64,000 nt of DNA from Agarophyton chilense (GCA_030374765.1 JARGXX010000007.1:620001-684000); one strand, 5' to 3'. Positions 1 to 11,156 are shown, numbered from the stretch's first letter. Program-made: numbers and translations. Notes: a model not told the origin generated them from the sequence alone.

Positions 1-1781
1 GTGGAAGGTTGCAATTCCAGTGTCTTTTGTTCAGGTGACGCAACATGTTTTACCACTGGGGACTCGGCTGTCTCAAATTCGGGTGCTTCGTCACATGCTG
101 TTGTTGGTGTGGAGTGATCCTTTTGTGCCGCGTCAATAACTGTGGCAGAGTTGTCGAGTACATCCGATTCAGATTCAGCTGGAACTTCAACATTGACATA
201 ATTGGAGTTGTCAAAACTGTTAAACGGGTCATCCGTGCAGTTCAGCTCTTTAAACCTTACATCTAGTGACACTACTACTTTCTTCTTGTTCACATCCCAC
301 AGCTTGTATCCGCGAGACCCTGCAGTGTTTCCAAGAAAGACAGCTTCCTTGGCGAGCTTCTCCAACTTCTTCAGCTTGTGGTCCACCACCTTATACCATC
401 ATTTGCTTCCAAAGACTCGCAGACTGCTCAGATCAGGCTTGCGTCCACTAGACAGCTCAAATGGTGTTACATCACTCGGCAATGTTTTGCAAGTGACTCT
501 GTTTCGAACATACACTGCAAAATTCACTGCTTCCTCCCGAAATGTATTGAGCAGGTTCCTGTGGTGTAGCATAGAGCGAGCCATGTCTATAACTGTTCGG
601 TTTAACCTTTCGGCGAGCCCGTTCTGCTGTGGGTTGTACGGCAAAGTTCTATGATGTTCAACACCGAGACGATCTAAATCTGCAGAAAACTTTCGAGAAA
701 CATATTCACCACCGTTGTTTGTGCGAAATGCAAGTAGCACGTTCTCACGTCGTGCGGTGACGGTTTTCACCTCTGTTCCCGTTTGGTTTTGGATGTATTT
801 GAGCCACTTTATAAACATCCGAAACACCTCATCTTTGGTCTTGAGTATGTAAAGGGAGCAGTACCTACTGTATTAATCGATGAATGTGACAAAATAACGC
901 CAACCTTTCAAGGAATCTAGCTCCATCGGCCCAGAAACGTCCGAGTAAACCACTTCCAAGGGCTTTTTTGCGCGTTCCCCCCATTGCTTGCGATTCGGAG
1001 AGCGCTTGGCTTTGCTTACTAGACACGAGTCACACTCATCCATTTTCTGCTTGAAGTTCACATGAAGATCAGATACAACACCGTTGCGAGCCATTTGCCT
1101 GATACCATCTTCATTGACATGAGCCATTCTAGCGTTCCACAGTGATATGTCGGACAGCAGTGCGGTATCTCGATGTGTGAGCTGATCAGAAGCAGTGCGG
1201 AGGAGGTACAGACCTTTGATGCGACGGCCTTGAGCAATGAGTTTGGAATCCTTGTACACACTTGCATGAAGCCTGTTAAAAACAACATGCGCTACCATGT
1301 CACACATTGCCGAAACTCACAATAGGTGGTACCTCAAACCAGGTACGTGCACAATTTGGTTGTGCCTGCACATGCGCTTCGAACCATAAACTGCCAGATC
1401 TAGCTCAACACAGCCTTGTCCTCAAGATTCAAGTTTGCAATCATTGCCAATACTAACACCGGAAGACATTTTGTTCTCATATGGCTGAAACATTGATTTG
1501 TCATGATTCATGTGGGCAGTTGTGCCAGAGACCACGATCCACTGGCTATTGGTGGCCTTGCGCGAACCGGACGCAATGAGACAAACAAGATCAAAACCAC
1601 CATCACCCTCGCCGCACTCGTCCTAGAGTGCGGAGTGAACACTTGTGTGAGCAGACGCTTCTGGATCCTTATTGGCCTTATCACGTTGCCTCTTGAAGAA
1701 TTTTCTCTGGACATGACCATTTTTCCACAATAATGACACACAATCGACTTCCATCGCAGGTTTCTGCCCACCAAGGCGGCG
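1..1781 (-). pseudogene. Copia-1 nucleocapsid, protease and integrase
   Basis: From right to left: a damaged zinc knuckle (CHYCGKNGH followed by F where the last Cys belongs), a protease region reading WIVVSGTTAHM, a GAG-pre-integrase domain (SLWNARMAHVNEDG...CDSCLVSKAKRSP) and the integrase core (YSDVSGPMEL, TNNGGEY, NGLAERLNRT). The protease catalytic Asp is Val (codon 1530-1532) and the second integrase Asp is Asn (codon 717-719). In-frame stops interrupt the protease tail, the junction at 1310, the core near 873 and the C-terminal region near 396. The tail at 1-395 is still readable and ends at the window edge. Confidence 0.8.
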
Positions 1782-2399
1782 TCATGTACAGGTATATCTT
1801 TTGTGGGATCCCTCATACTCTTCTTGCAGCAAACGTCTCTTGACGAATTCGAGAGTGAGTGGACGGTCACCTATGGTAGTATCGATTTCAACAATCAGGT
1901 GCTCAAAGCGTTCAGGGAGACCACACAGAATAGCCATGGAAATGTGTTCTTCCTCATCGATGACGTCCATGCTTTTCAAGTCCGCCGCAAGATGACGAAC
2001 CCTATAGATAAACTGTAGCATTTTCTCCTCTTCACGCATCCTGGCGGTGTAGAAAGAACTTCTGGCTTTGTTTCGGTTCAGTAAATTCTTGCGCTGAAAC
2101 ACATCGCAAATCGCCCTCCATATATCAGCGGCGCTTTCGGTGTCCCTGACGTGATCCAAATGATCGTCATTAAGGCTCAGTACAATGATAGCTCTAGCCT
2201 TTGCATCGGACTTCCTCCACGTTGAAAGCTTCTCTTCGTCGGTGTGTCTCATTGAGCTCACATGGTCGTCAAGTTCTTCGAGGGTACGTAGCAGCTCTAT
2301 TTTCTGCTTCCAAACATGGAAGTTGTCCCCACCAAGCTTTTCGATTTTGACGCCACCGATCGCGTCTATTGCGGAATTCGGTTTAATAAGGCGTGGATC
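1782..2399 (-). pseudogene. Copia-1 Gag (capsid region)
   Basis: The capsid-like Gag begins with a GGDNFHVWKQKIE-type motif near 2330, typical of the start of copia Gag proteins, and runs through a helical segment ending near KRRLLQEEYE. This is the UBN2/retrotransposon Gag pattern, the structural protein that packages the RNA. The frame is open from just below a TAA at 2400-2402 and no good ATG is seen before residue MSSMRHTD (2261), so the start is uncertain or lost. It continues into a nucleocapsid region through a frameshift near 1790. Confidence 0.75.
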
Positions 2400-2402
2400 T
2401 TA

Positions 2403-3050
2403 CGGAATACCCACGAACAAAAACGACAAAATTAAAAACAAAACCAATAAAATCAAAAACAACAATGAAGAAAGAACTTCAAAGATTGAACTGACAAGAG
2501 TCAGCGGGCGCACTGCCAGGGCTTCCTATAACCGCTGCCCTAGGGAGTCGGACCCCTGGCACCCAGAGCTCTTCTGGGTAGATAACGGTTTCTGCAGTCT
2601 ATCTTCTCCAAGGCTAAAGGAAGAAGGCGCGTTGCTCTCTACGAGGCGTCCAGATAATGGCTGCTGACCAAATATCTGCCTTCACCAAGTTAAACCTCTC
2701 TGACCTCTTTCAAGAACTTGCGCAACCTTGAAAGCGAAGCTACTTCAACACCCAAAGTACGCTCCTGACGCGCAACCAATAAAGATTGCACGCGGCTTGA
2801 TTCTGAAAAGAAGGTCAGCCTGCAAAACGGCGCCTCCCCACTTAGCACAGATCAAAAGCTCTTTATTGATGCTGTTCACAACATTCCATGCGCCCAACCC
2901 AAATTTCAGGCTCACAAACAAAGTCAACAACTATACCAGATGCATTACGCCACGGCACCGCGCCAACAGATTCAACCGCGGTTCTCACCAGATCTTATCG
3001 ACCGTTACTGTTATCCGCTCTAAAAAGAGCCAGTAGGGAGCCCGCTTGAC
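2403..3050. other. Unassigned stretch, probably Copia-1 leader and 5' LTR
   Basis: No convincing protein is seen. The part next to Copia-1 Gag is A-rich (about 2408-2490) and is followed by a more GC-rich segment. By position the 5' LTR and primer-binding site of Copia-1 should be here, but the partner LTR is outside the window, so the boundaries cannot be set. Confidence 0.3.
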
Positions 3051-3164
3051 AGGACACTCGCTTTGGTTCAAGCCGCCAGACTAATGTCCCCGATTTCTCG
3101 GATCAACCGCTGGACGCACTGGATGAAGATGATGGGAACAGAAGTGTTGAGGTTTGGTCAATTT
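3051..3164 (+). pseudogene. Unknown coding remnant, piece 1 (left of Copia-2)
   Basis: After a CAG that could be a splice acceptor (cttgacag, ending at 3054) a plus-strand frame runs without stops to the Copia-2 left LTR, with a protein-like acidic composition (QPLDALDEDDGNRSVEVW). On the far side of Copia-2 a similar coding texture resumes at 9687, so the two look like one gene broken by the insertion. I do not recognise the family, and splicing is inference. Confidence 0.35.
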
Positions 3165-3817
3165 TGCCCCCAAGCCCTTTGGAGTTTTGATAATAGTGGA
3201 AAACAAAAAGTGGATTTGAGCATGGGCACTTTTGGGCACTCTCCACGGAAAAACGAATATGCGCCTCCTCTCAATCTCAACGTGAAATGGCTATCTGATT
3301 GGCTACTCGAAATGCCGTCATGCAACGTGGTATGGACAAGTGGTCTGGTTCTAATGGGGCGTGTTGGGGCTTTGGCCCAAGTGAAGCGATCTGATTGGAC
3401 GAGAACGCTGAATGTTCAGGAGCTATGTACTTGGAGAGAATGTGCGAATGGGGGCTTGATATTTGGTTTGGCCGTAACAGCCGAATCTGGGCTGCGCAGA
3501 GCGGTTGGCACGAACACACCATTTTGGATGCTTTTTTGAGTTTTTATCTGATATGCTTTATGTTTGAAATTATTTTGGCGCGCAGCTCCTCGTCGCACAG
3601 TGGCAAGCTGTGAGACGTGGGTGACCCGCCGACGGTCAGCACCGGCGGCGGAACTTCATGCAAGGTAGTTATAGTTGTCGATGACTGTCGCTGACGACCA
3701 AAGTAAATTGTTAAGGCTGACCACCTTCACTCGTTTTTCTTGTTTTACTTTTCTCTTTTTTTCGTCATTTCCCCCTCCTTTTCCTTTTCCTTTACCTAAC
3801 CTGCGATCACATTGTGA
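3165..3817 (+). repeat. Copia-2 left (5') LTR
   Basis: A direct repeat of 9054-9686. Shared landmarks are AACAAAAAGTGGATTT near the start, CATGCAACGTGGTATGGA, and a pyrimidine-rich block followed by CCTAACCTGCG near the end. The right end is set by where similarity to the other LTR stops, so it is accurate only to a few bases. Confidence 0.85.
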
Positions 3818-3822
3818 GGTGA

Positions 3823-3834
3823 TGGGCCCAGAGC
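3823..3834 (+). other. Copia-2 primer-binding site (probable)
   Basis: TGGGCCCAGAGC lies about five bases inside the left LTR. It shares TGG and CAGAGC with TGGTATCAGAGC, the primer-binding site of many copia elements that use initiator tRNA-Met. Identity of the tRNA is inference. Confidence 0.5.
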
Positions 3835-4731
3835 GTCGACTCTTCGCGAACGTCACGCTCTACTAACATTCACTTGGATTCAAGAAGTTTACCTTTTGCG
3901 ACAGGTGCGCGATCTATAACCAACGCTCACCTGGATTCAAGAACTTCCTTTTCTTTTGTGACAGGCGGGTACCCTGCGGACTTCCTCCTTGGTGGCGAAA
4001 GCATATCACGTTTGTTAGTTCCCTTTTCGCACGAGACCGGGAAGTATGCCAACTCCTGCTCTCCATCCGTAGAGTACGAAGGTCGAGGAATTGGGCTTAG
4101 AAGTGTAAGAGCAACTGTACTACACCGCACGACCGCGCTACTTTCCGGCAAGAGGCTAGCTTTGGTCAACTGAGGGAAGTGTATCTTGACGACACCCCTT
4201 CTTGGGACGCCTTGTAGGGACTAGCAGAGCCGGACTCTGAATTGCATAGAGTTCGGTAGGTGATGAAAACGTACCTCACCTGGAGAGAGTAACCAGGGTC
4301 CAGATGATCATCCTTAAGGGTAGCGGAGGTAGTTTCTCCCGCCAGTGCGCCCGCCTACTTCGAGCAAGTCTCGGTAGGTTCAATCAAGAAGTTTCAACCA
4401 GAAGTCGAGAAGTTTGTCTGTTCCGGGTACGCCTTCTGCCAATGCCCGTAAGTATACTCCAATCGTGGGAGCACCCGAGCTTCGGTTGTGATCGCGTACG
4501 AGACGCGTCTCGGTGAGCGTTGCAGACTACGTCAAAAGTCTCCGCTGTCTTCCTCGTTGTCGAACGTTTAAGTTGGGATACTCCGTTTGGGCAAGCTCGG
4601 CCACGAATTCATCACTGCTCGTGGCCCTTTCCTAACCTTCCCTAAGCATTGAGTCCCTCACTCTGCTTCCCTCTACCATCTCACATTGTTCAATTTTATT
4701 CTCTTTGGTTTCGTGGATAACAGACTTTAAC
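3835..4731 (+). other. Copia-2 leader with a short direct repeat
   Basis: Non-coding leader between primer-binding site and Gag. It holds two imperfect copies of a roughly 35-base unit (near 3872-3907 and 3931-3965), each with GGATTCAAGAA, a CCTTTT block and GACAGG. I see no ORF of note. Confidence 0.55.
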
Positions 4732-5631
4732 ATGTCGGACACGGATATGGAATCTGAAGGTAACACTGGAATGAAATTTTTACGCTTTCACGGAAAGCGC
4801 GGCGACGACTATGCATTATGGCGTCATCGACTTCGGGCTGCATGCCGCATCAAAGGAGTGTGGAGTATGGTTGAAACGCCCCCCTCACATTCGGAATCCA
4901 CTGAAGCCACATCCGATAGTGCTGCCGCTGGTAGCTTCCGTGTCGTTGCCAAAACGTGAAAAAGCTTGTGAAATAATCCTATATGCTCTTGGAGACGCAC
5001 CCCTTCGTGTCGTTATGGATGTTGATGATGACCATGCTGGAATGCTTGCACTGCTAGATGCTCGCTATGCATCCAATCGTACAGTCTCTTGCATATCGGT
5101 TCAAACTCAACTGTTTTGTATGTCTTATACTGGTCATATAACATGTCAAATTATGTTGACCAGTACACAGCCTTGTTCAGTCAGCTTGAGCGCATGGGAA
5201 AGGAAGCTGCGATACCTGAATCACATAAGGCTCCGATGCTGCTTGCCTCCATTGACCCTAACAGAACGCTGGAGTCTACTGCTGCTGCTCTGCGTACAAA
5301 GGAAATTGCGGAACTCACGTGGGAATATGTAGCAACTACTCTCATCGACGAGTACAATGAAAAGCAAGTACCTCCCAAGGCTTCCGGAAGAAGCTCACGT
5401 CGTAAGAAGAAGGGCCGGATCAAATCCATTCGTAATTACGAATCCACTGATCATGTTAGTAGCAGTTTGGGTAATGTTGGCAATGATTCAGATCGTGAAT
5501 CAGACATAGAATCTCCAGCACGTGCCTTTGCTGCCGCTCTCTGATCCTCCACTTCCGGACGTTCTGGAAAAAACAATGGCCATCATTGTGATTTCTGCGA
5601 CCGTGATGGACACACGAAAGATTGATGCTAC
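4732..5631 (+). pseudogene. Copia-2 Gag and nucleocapsid
   Basis: The likely start is the ATG at 4732 (MSDTDMESEG), followed by FHGKRGDDYALWRHRLRAA, the usual N-terminal pattern of copia Gag. The frame stops at a TGA (4957-4959), and the homologous text continues in another frame (KREKACEIILYALGDAPL) and then back in the first (QYTALFSQLERMGKEA), so there are two frameshifts. A CCHC zinc knuckle (CDFCDRDGHTKD, then Cys) binds RNA in intact elements, but a TGA (5623-5625) sits just before its last Cys, and another TGA lies at 5542-5544. Confidence 0.8.
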
Positions 5632-6160
5632 ATGAACCCAGACAATCCTGACAACCACTTGCGGCAAAGTATTCTAGATAAGCTTAAAACACGATCGAAG
5701 AAAACAGGCAATACTGATAACAAAAATTTCTCAAATAGGTCGTATGGAAAGTCTGGAAAGATTGAAATAGCAGGTGTGAATGTGGACAGAACTACCCTTA
5801 CTCCCCAAAAGGACCTTAGCACCTATGCCGATAGTGGTGCCACGGCACATTGCTTCCACTCATCTTCTTCATTCGTCCCTGTATCAGTGCACCCATGCGA
5901 GAAGAGGACTGTGATGCTCGCGGACAATACATCGGTTGAAGCCACACAACGCGGAGAGGTGAAAATCCCGTTCGATTGTGCGAACTTGCGTCTCAGCGGT
6001 GTGTTGCTGCTTCCCAGTGTTAATACAACTTGATGTCTACGGGGTGTCTGGCAGACAAAGGTATCGAATCGCACTTCTCTCGCCACACTATACGACTGAT
6101 ACTTGAATCGAATAGGTTTGAGATTGGTGTTGGACTCCGCCATGAGAAACTCTGGCATGT
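5632..6160 (+). pseudogene. Copia-2 protease and start of GAG-pre-integrase
   Basis: The retroviral-type aspartic protease active site reads YADSGATAHCF, with the catalytic Asp kept. The domain runs to LLLPSVNT near 6027, where the frame shifts; the expected continuation (LMSTGCLADKGIESHF) is readable in another frame to about 6140 before the text returns to the original frame at MYMLPERIL. Confidence 0.75.
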
Positions 6161-9039
6161 ACATGTTACCTGAGCGAATTTTGCAATCAACGCCTGATCT
6201 TTTGTTTGGTACGAAATCTGCGGAGACACCACTCTGGCACCAACGACTTGCTCACATCAACCCACGTGGCCTCAGGGAGGTGCACAAGTATGCTGAAGGA
6301 GTGCGGCCCCTGTCTGAAATGGAGGAGGTGTGCCGGGCATGTCAAATTGGTAAATCTCATAAACTTCCGTTCCCAGGTCACTTTGAGCATGCAGCTGCAG
6401 TTGGCGACATTGTGCACTCGGACATTGTTGGTCCCCTGGATGTGTCCTTTCCCGATGGGTTTCGGTGTGCATGTAATTTTCTTGATTACCATTCTCGATA
6501 TGCTTTTATTGGTTTGATGACGCATTGCAGTGACATTAGCGATGTGTTTGACGGAGCCAATGTAAGGTTGAACTATCTTGGAGGTGTGGGTATCAAGAGT
6601 TTGCATTCCGACGGAGCTGAAGAGTACAAAGCACTGCAACAAAACCTGGCTGAAATGCAGGGCATTACCTTTTTTGCTGCTCCTTACACTCCCCAGCACA
6701 ACGTGATTGCGGAATGCATCAACCGTACCATGGAGGAGGATGCCACATCTTTACTAATTCAGGCAAGTTTAACGGAGTGGTTCTGGCCGTATGCATTGAA
6801 GCATGTTATCCATGTGCATAACCGCGTGCGGCATTCCACTGTAAACAATACACCATACTTTCTGGTCACTAGCCACCAACCATCACTTCAACATGTGCGT
6901 GTGTTTGGATGCACGGCATTTGTGCTTAGGACTCCAAGTAGATCCAAGTTCGAGTCTCGTGCACATGAGGGAGTGTACTTGGAGATGCTTGAGCATGATG
7001 CTTACAAGGTACTTGTCACGGATAACGATGGTACTCCACGCATTGTTGACTCTCGGTATGTCACTTTTAATGAATCTCGGTTTCCCTGCGCGCCGTCTGG
7101 TATTCATTACATGAAAGATGAACTTAGTTCGGACGATGATTACAACGTTGACGTCGGCTCTGATGACACCATGGATGATGCATCCGATGCAGTCTCAATC
7201 GACGGCATTGTAGACGAAGCACTTTTCCACAAAGAAGGTAGTTCCACACAGGCGGTGGCTCAACCCCAGTCTGACTCTGCGGATGATGAAGACGACGTGG
7301 TAGGCTCCAGAAGTAGTGAGAAAGTGTTCCCAAGTCAATCACAAGCTCCTCACAACTCTAATACGGAACCCCGTTACCCTTCTCGCACACCTCGTGCACC
7401 ACGAAGGTGGTTCACGGCTGGATCTGCTCAGTGTACTTCCCATATAATAGTAACGACTAGCGACGAACCCACCCTAACGGAGGCAATGTCTGCCAGCGCG
7501 GAGGAGCGCAATCTATGGCAGGCTGGAATTGATGAGGAGTTCTCATCACTGGAGTCGAAAGGAACGTGGAAGCCTCATAACTCTACCGTTTCTCAACCAC
7601 TACCGAGTCATGTCTTCTTTCGTGTCAAACTCAATTTGGAAGGGACAGTGGAACGTTTCAAAACTCGAGTGGTTGCAGGTGGAAACCACCAAACGTATCG
7701 TGAAAACTACATGGAAACCTATGCCCCAATTGTTTCATTCACAATGGTTCGCATTTTCCTGTACCTGACGCTATTCCTGCTCATGCATGTCGCACAAGTA
7801 AACGTGAAAACGGCGTTTCTCAATGGTGAACTGGTGGAGGGTGTGTGGATTATGTCTCCTCGAGGTATACCCGGTGTCTCTTCTCGATGCTTCAAACTGC
7901 GCAAAGCCATCTACGGGGTGACGCAGGCACACTTAGCATGGCACAAGAAGCTCTGTGACGACTTGAAAAGCATAGTGTTCGTGCAGTTACCAAGTGCACC
8001 ATGTGTGTTTCGCCGGCGCAAGAAGTACTATGAGAATGCATTTGTGTTGGTTTACGTGGATGACTTGCTGATATTCACGACCTCAATCGAAGAACGTTCC
8101 GTGATAATGCAGGAGCTGAAGTCCTTGTATGAGCTTCGTGTAGCAGAAGAAGTAAACTTGTTCCTTGGTGTTGAGTTGAAATGGACTTTGGACTTGAAAG
8201 GTCGAACTCTCTCGTTACACCTTGGCCAGTCTCTTTACACAGAGAGTGTGCTGCGTCGCTTCGGGTTTGAACGATCAACACCTGCTTTTACACCCATGGT
8301 CGAGTCATTCTTCACAGAGTGGGCAGCCGAAGCAGACAAGTCGATACAAGATCTGCTTCTGTACCAGCAGATGATTGGATCCCTGCCCTACTTGGCGCTT
8401 CGTACCCGATTGCATATATTGGCACCTGTCCTGATCTTGGCTCGCTTCCAGAAATCACCTACAGCCTACTCTCATAGGGCAGTGAAGCGCGTTCTACGTT
8501 ATCTTCGAGGCACGTCTGGGAATCGTGTACAGTTCCAGTCTGGTAGTTTGGAATTGCAGGCGTACGTTGACTCTGACTACGCAGGTGACCGGAATGATCG
8601 CAAGTCCATGTACGGATTTGTGGTAAAGCTATGAAATGCAACATGTGCATCGGGCGCAAGGAAGCAGACTTCAGTAGCTTTGTCTACTGGAGAGGCAGAG
8701 TATTATGCGTTGAAACTTGCCTCCAAAGAGATTGTTTGGTTGAAGCGAGTACTTGCTGAGCTTGGATGGAAAGTGCATCGCTCCACTCCTATATATTCGG
8801 ACAACCAGTGTGCCATTGATTGGGCAACTGGGGAGCGCTATCCGTTGGGTCGTGCTAAGCACTTAGACGTGAAACTGCACTTCATACGCGGGTTGGTAAA
8901 GGGAGGCGAAATAAAAGTAACCTACGTTCGCAGCGAGGGCAACGACGCTGGGTTCCTCACCAAGCCACTTGGACCGGGTCTTCACAAGAATAGCACAGAC
9001 CGCGTTGGTCTTGAAGGAGCCGTCGAGAAGGAGTGTTGA
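6161..9039 (+). pseudogene. Copia-2 integrase, reverse transcriptase and RNase H
   Basis: Numbering from codon 6103: GAG-pre-integrase (WHQRLAHINP; CRACQIGKSHKLPF, with C77 and C80), integrase D107 (HSDIVGPL), D170 (HSDGAEEYKA) and E204 (IAECINRT), then an acidic linker and reverse transcriptase with YVDDLLIF. RT motif A reads VNVKTAFLNGEL; copia RTs have VDVKTAFLNG, so the first catalytic Asp is Asn (codon 7801-7803) and the enzyme should be dead. One in-frame TGA (8632-8634, probably a Gly codon before) separates RT from the rest of RNase H (STGEAEYYAL, YSDNQCAIDW), which ends at 9039. Confidence 0.9.
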
Positions 9040-9053
9040 GCTTTGATAGACTG

Positions 9054-9686
9054 TGACCCCAAGCCCTTTGGAGTGTTGAAAATAGTAGAAAACAAAAAGT
9101 GGATTTAAGCATGGGCACTTGTTGGCCCCCTCCGCGGAAAAACGCATATGCGCCTCATCTGAATCTCAACGTGAAACGGCCATCTGTTTTGCGACTGCAA
9201 ATGCCCTCATGCAACGTGGTGTGGACAAGTGGTCTGGTTCGTGTGGGCTGTGCTGGGGCTTCGGCCCAAGTGGAGCGATTTGATTGGACGAGAGCGTTGA
9301 ATGAGCACGGGCTATGCAGTTGGAGAGAATGTGCGAATGTGGGATGGATACGGGGTTTGGCGGTGACAGCCGGATCTGGGATATGCGGGGCGGTTGGCAC
9401 TGCCACACTATTTTGGATGATTTTTTTAGTTTTTATTTGATATGCTTCATGTTCGGAATCGTTTTGGCGCGCAACTCCTCGACACAAAGTGGAAGGCTGT
9501 GAGACGTGAATGACCCGCCGACGGTGAGCTCTGGCGGAAAAACTGCCTGCAAGGTAGATATAGTTGTCAATGACGGTCGCCGACGACGGAAATAAATTTT
9601 CAAGGCTGACTACCTACTCTTGTTTTTCTTCTCGTCTTTTCCCCTTTTTTCCCTTTTCCTTTACCTAACCTGCGCTCACGTTGTGA
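9054..9686 (+). repeat. Copia-2 right (3') LTR
   Basis: The partner of 3165-3817. It begins with TGACCCCAAGCCC, 15 bases after the stop codon of the RNase H frame at 9037-9039, and ends near TTGTGA at 9686. Immediately downstream the unknown coding remnant resumes. Confidence 0.85.
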
Positions 9687-9873
9687 CTGGAGGCGCTGAT
9701 GGAGCAGTTGAAGGACTTTTCGAATAATTCAATTTCTTGAGGTCATCTCGGACTACTCAGATCGGCAAAGCAAATGCAAGAAATGTACTTCTTGCCAACC
9801 AGAATATACCAACAGTTTATTGGATGCAAAACAAAGATATGTCTTTGATGCGTGCGTTTGCGCTGAGGACACT
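9687..9873 (+). pseudogene. Unknown Cys-rich coding remnant, piece 2
   Basis: Between Copia-2 and Gypsy-1 the plus strand reads LEALMEQLKDFSNNS, then, after a frame change near 9730, FLEVISDYSDRQSKCKKC and CTSCQPEYTNSLLDAKQRY, ending VCAEDT at the Gypsy-1 insertion point. Past the tandem the same frame reads IDKFILFER and a stop. The text is protein-like with a CxxC-x2-C cluster, but I do not recognise the family. It may be an old transposon gene rather than a host gene. Confidence 0.4.
9869..9873. other. Gypsy-1 target-site duplication, left copy
   Basis: ACACT immediately before the first LTR, matched by ACACT at 30543-30547 immediately after the third. No such duplication flanks the middle LTR. 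Confidence 0.9.
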
Positions 9874-11052
9874 TGTAACGCAATGCGCTACTCGGGAGAC
9901 CAGCCGCGGCCGGCGAGAGCTACACACAGGCAGAGCCTGGAAAGCCGGGGTCGGCTATCTGACCCTAGAGTCCTCAACGACTCAAGAGAGGCGTCGTCTC
10001 ACAGGCGGGGAGTGTCGACTAGACACAGACTCCTATCGTTCCACAGGAGCTCTTGGCGTCCGGAAGACGTGCTCCGAGTGGTGTCGATCCGACACGAACC
10101 GAAGTGATCGGCCTGGATATACGCCGCGTATGACGAGTAGCCGGGGCGAGCCCCGGGATTGTACCAGAGCCCGGACGAGCGCCACGACCCTAACGTTGGC
10201 AACGACGCACCAACCACTTCACCCAACGGGTGGCGATAACAAAGCAGGGCAAGCCCTGAGATTGTACCAGCGCTCAGACGAGAGCGTCTGCTTGGCTATG
10301 CCGACTGGCGCCACAAAGTGGTAATCACTCACACCCAACGGGTGACGATAACAAAGCAGGGCAAGCCCTGGGATTGAACCAGCGCCCAGACGAATGCGCC
10401 TGCCTGGCTTTACCAGCTGCACCTGGAAGTGATACTCACTTATCCGAGGCTCCCGATCCACACCTCGGTATCCAACGGATACGGGTCTACAATCTGCTCG
10501 GGCAATAGAACTGCCAGCGGTCCAATAGACCGAGCGAAAGTGCAATGCGCCACGCGGCGACCGATGGCCGTGAGGGCAAGAACTGGACGGGGAGTTCTCG
10601 ATAGGCTAAAACGCGAGAGATACCTCTGCAGCAGTTGATCAGACTGCTGCCTGTCTTGTCGGCGTCGACTGGGAACGAAGGTCTGATAACCCTATAGTCT
10701 CAAGACACGAACTAGTAGTTCGGAGGCGTCTCTCCCGTCCTCGACTTTACTTCGGTCTAGCTCCCGGCGACCCGGCGCTCAAGTAACGCCGGCCGCTTAG
10801 CAGTTAGCCATTACGATAGATTACAACTATTAAATACAATTAAAAATTACAAGGCAGCAGTGCAGAGCACTGTATGGTGCCAACCACACGAACTAGCTGC
10901 CGGCCATTGCCACACGTATGACACCTTGCGCCATGCACGGTATTCCATCCTGGCAGTGTGCCAGCTATTACGGCGTCGTCACTGCTTAGTGTAAGGAGGT
11001 CGGAGGAAGGTGGCTACTTGTCCTCAATAAGGGCCCGGCGTGTTGCGTCACA
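9874..11052 (-). repeat. Gypsy-1 LTR 1 (3' LTR of the array)
   Basis: 1179 bp, TGTAACG...GTCACA on the plus strand. It differs from LTR 3 at 21 positions (about 1.8%). It contains a tandem repeat of about 112 bp (see 10141-10440). The antisense gene begins 105 bp past its inner edge, so this LTR is the nearest possible promoter for that gene. Confidence 0.95.
10141..10440. repeat. Tandem ~112-bp repeat inside the Gypsy-1 LTR
   Basis: Two full units start at 10221 and 10333 with ACCCAACGGGTG(G/A)CGATAA and share AACAAAGCAGGGCAAGCCCT. A third, partial unit at 10141-10183 carries GGGCGAGCCCCGGGATTGTA. Read on the minus strand, the second unit contains GGTTCAATCCC, which fits the Pol III B-box pattern GGTTCRANNCC. 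The same repeats recur in LTR 2 (from 19886) and LTR 3 (from 29631). A promoter role is only a suggestion. Confidence 0.75.
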
Positions 11053-11064
11053 TCACCCCCTTCT
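11053..11064 (-). other. Gypsy-1 polypurine tract, left unit
   Basis: On the minus strand AGAAGGGGGTGA directly precedes the 3' LTR, the position and composition of a plus-strand primer. Confidence 0.8.
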
Positions 11065-11156
11065 CAGCTTGTAGCGTCCCCGCTACAGCCAAGAGTGATC
11101 CCGATCACAAGACAGCACAGCATCGCTGATATTGCTTCAACTGTGCCACGCACAGT
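11065..11156 (+). promoter_or_regulatory. Leader of the antisense gene with two inverted repeats
   Basis: Between the polypurine tract and the ATG at 11157 are two short perfect inverted repeats: GTAGCG-TCCC-CGCTAC (11071-11086) and GTGATC-CC-GATCAC (11095-11108). They could be protein-binding sites or RNA hairpins in the leader. The same sequence lies at 20810-20901. Function is inferred only from position. Confidence 0.35.

Larger units (their letters stand above)
1..2402 (-). mobile_element. Copia-1: broken Ty1/copia retrotransposon, cut by window start
   Basis: Read on the minus strand the order is Gag, zinc-knuckle region, protease, GAG-pre-integrase and integrase core, then a hydrophilic integrase C-terminal tail that runs off the window at base 1. 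Integrase ahead of reverse transcriptase is the Ty1/copia order; RT and RNase H must lie to the left, outside the window. The frame has several stops and frameshifts, and two catalytic Asp positions are lost, so the element is dead. No LTR pair can be defined; its 5' LTR should lie to the right of about 2402. Confidence 0.85.
3165..9686 (+). mobile_element. Copia-2: Ty1/copia retrotransposon with two LTRs
   Basis: Two related direct repeats of about 640 bp (3165-3817 and 9054-9686) flank a leader, Gag, protease, integrase, reverse transcriptase and RNase H in the copia order, all on the plus strand. Both LTRs start with TG and CCCCAAGCCCTTTGGAG and end near CTCACGTTGTGA. The LTRs differ at many sites including small indels, so this is an old insertion. 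No target duplication could be recognised. Several frameshifts, TGA codons and one catalytic substitution show it is inactive. Confidence 0.9.

Noticed and set aside
4957-8634. Most stops that break the Copia-2 frame are TGA, suggesting TGA might be read as an amino acid.
   Set aside because: At least two of these TGAs sit next to real frameshifts where the coding text continues in another frame, and other elements here are broken by TAG and TAA. Intact frames also end in TGA (Copia-1 and Gypsy-3 shadows apart). Ordinary decay is enough.
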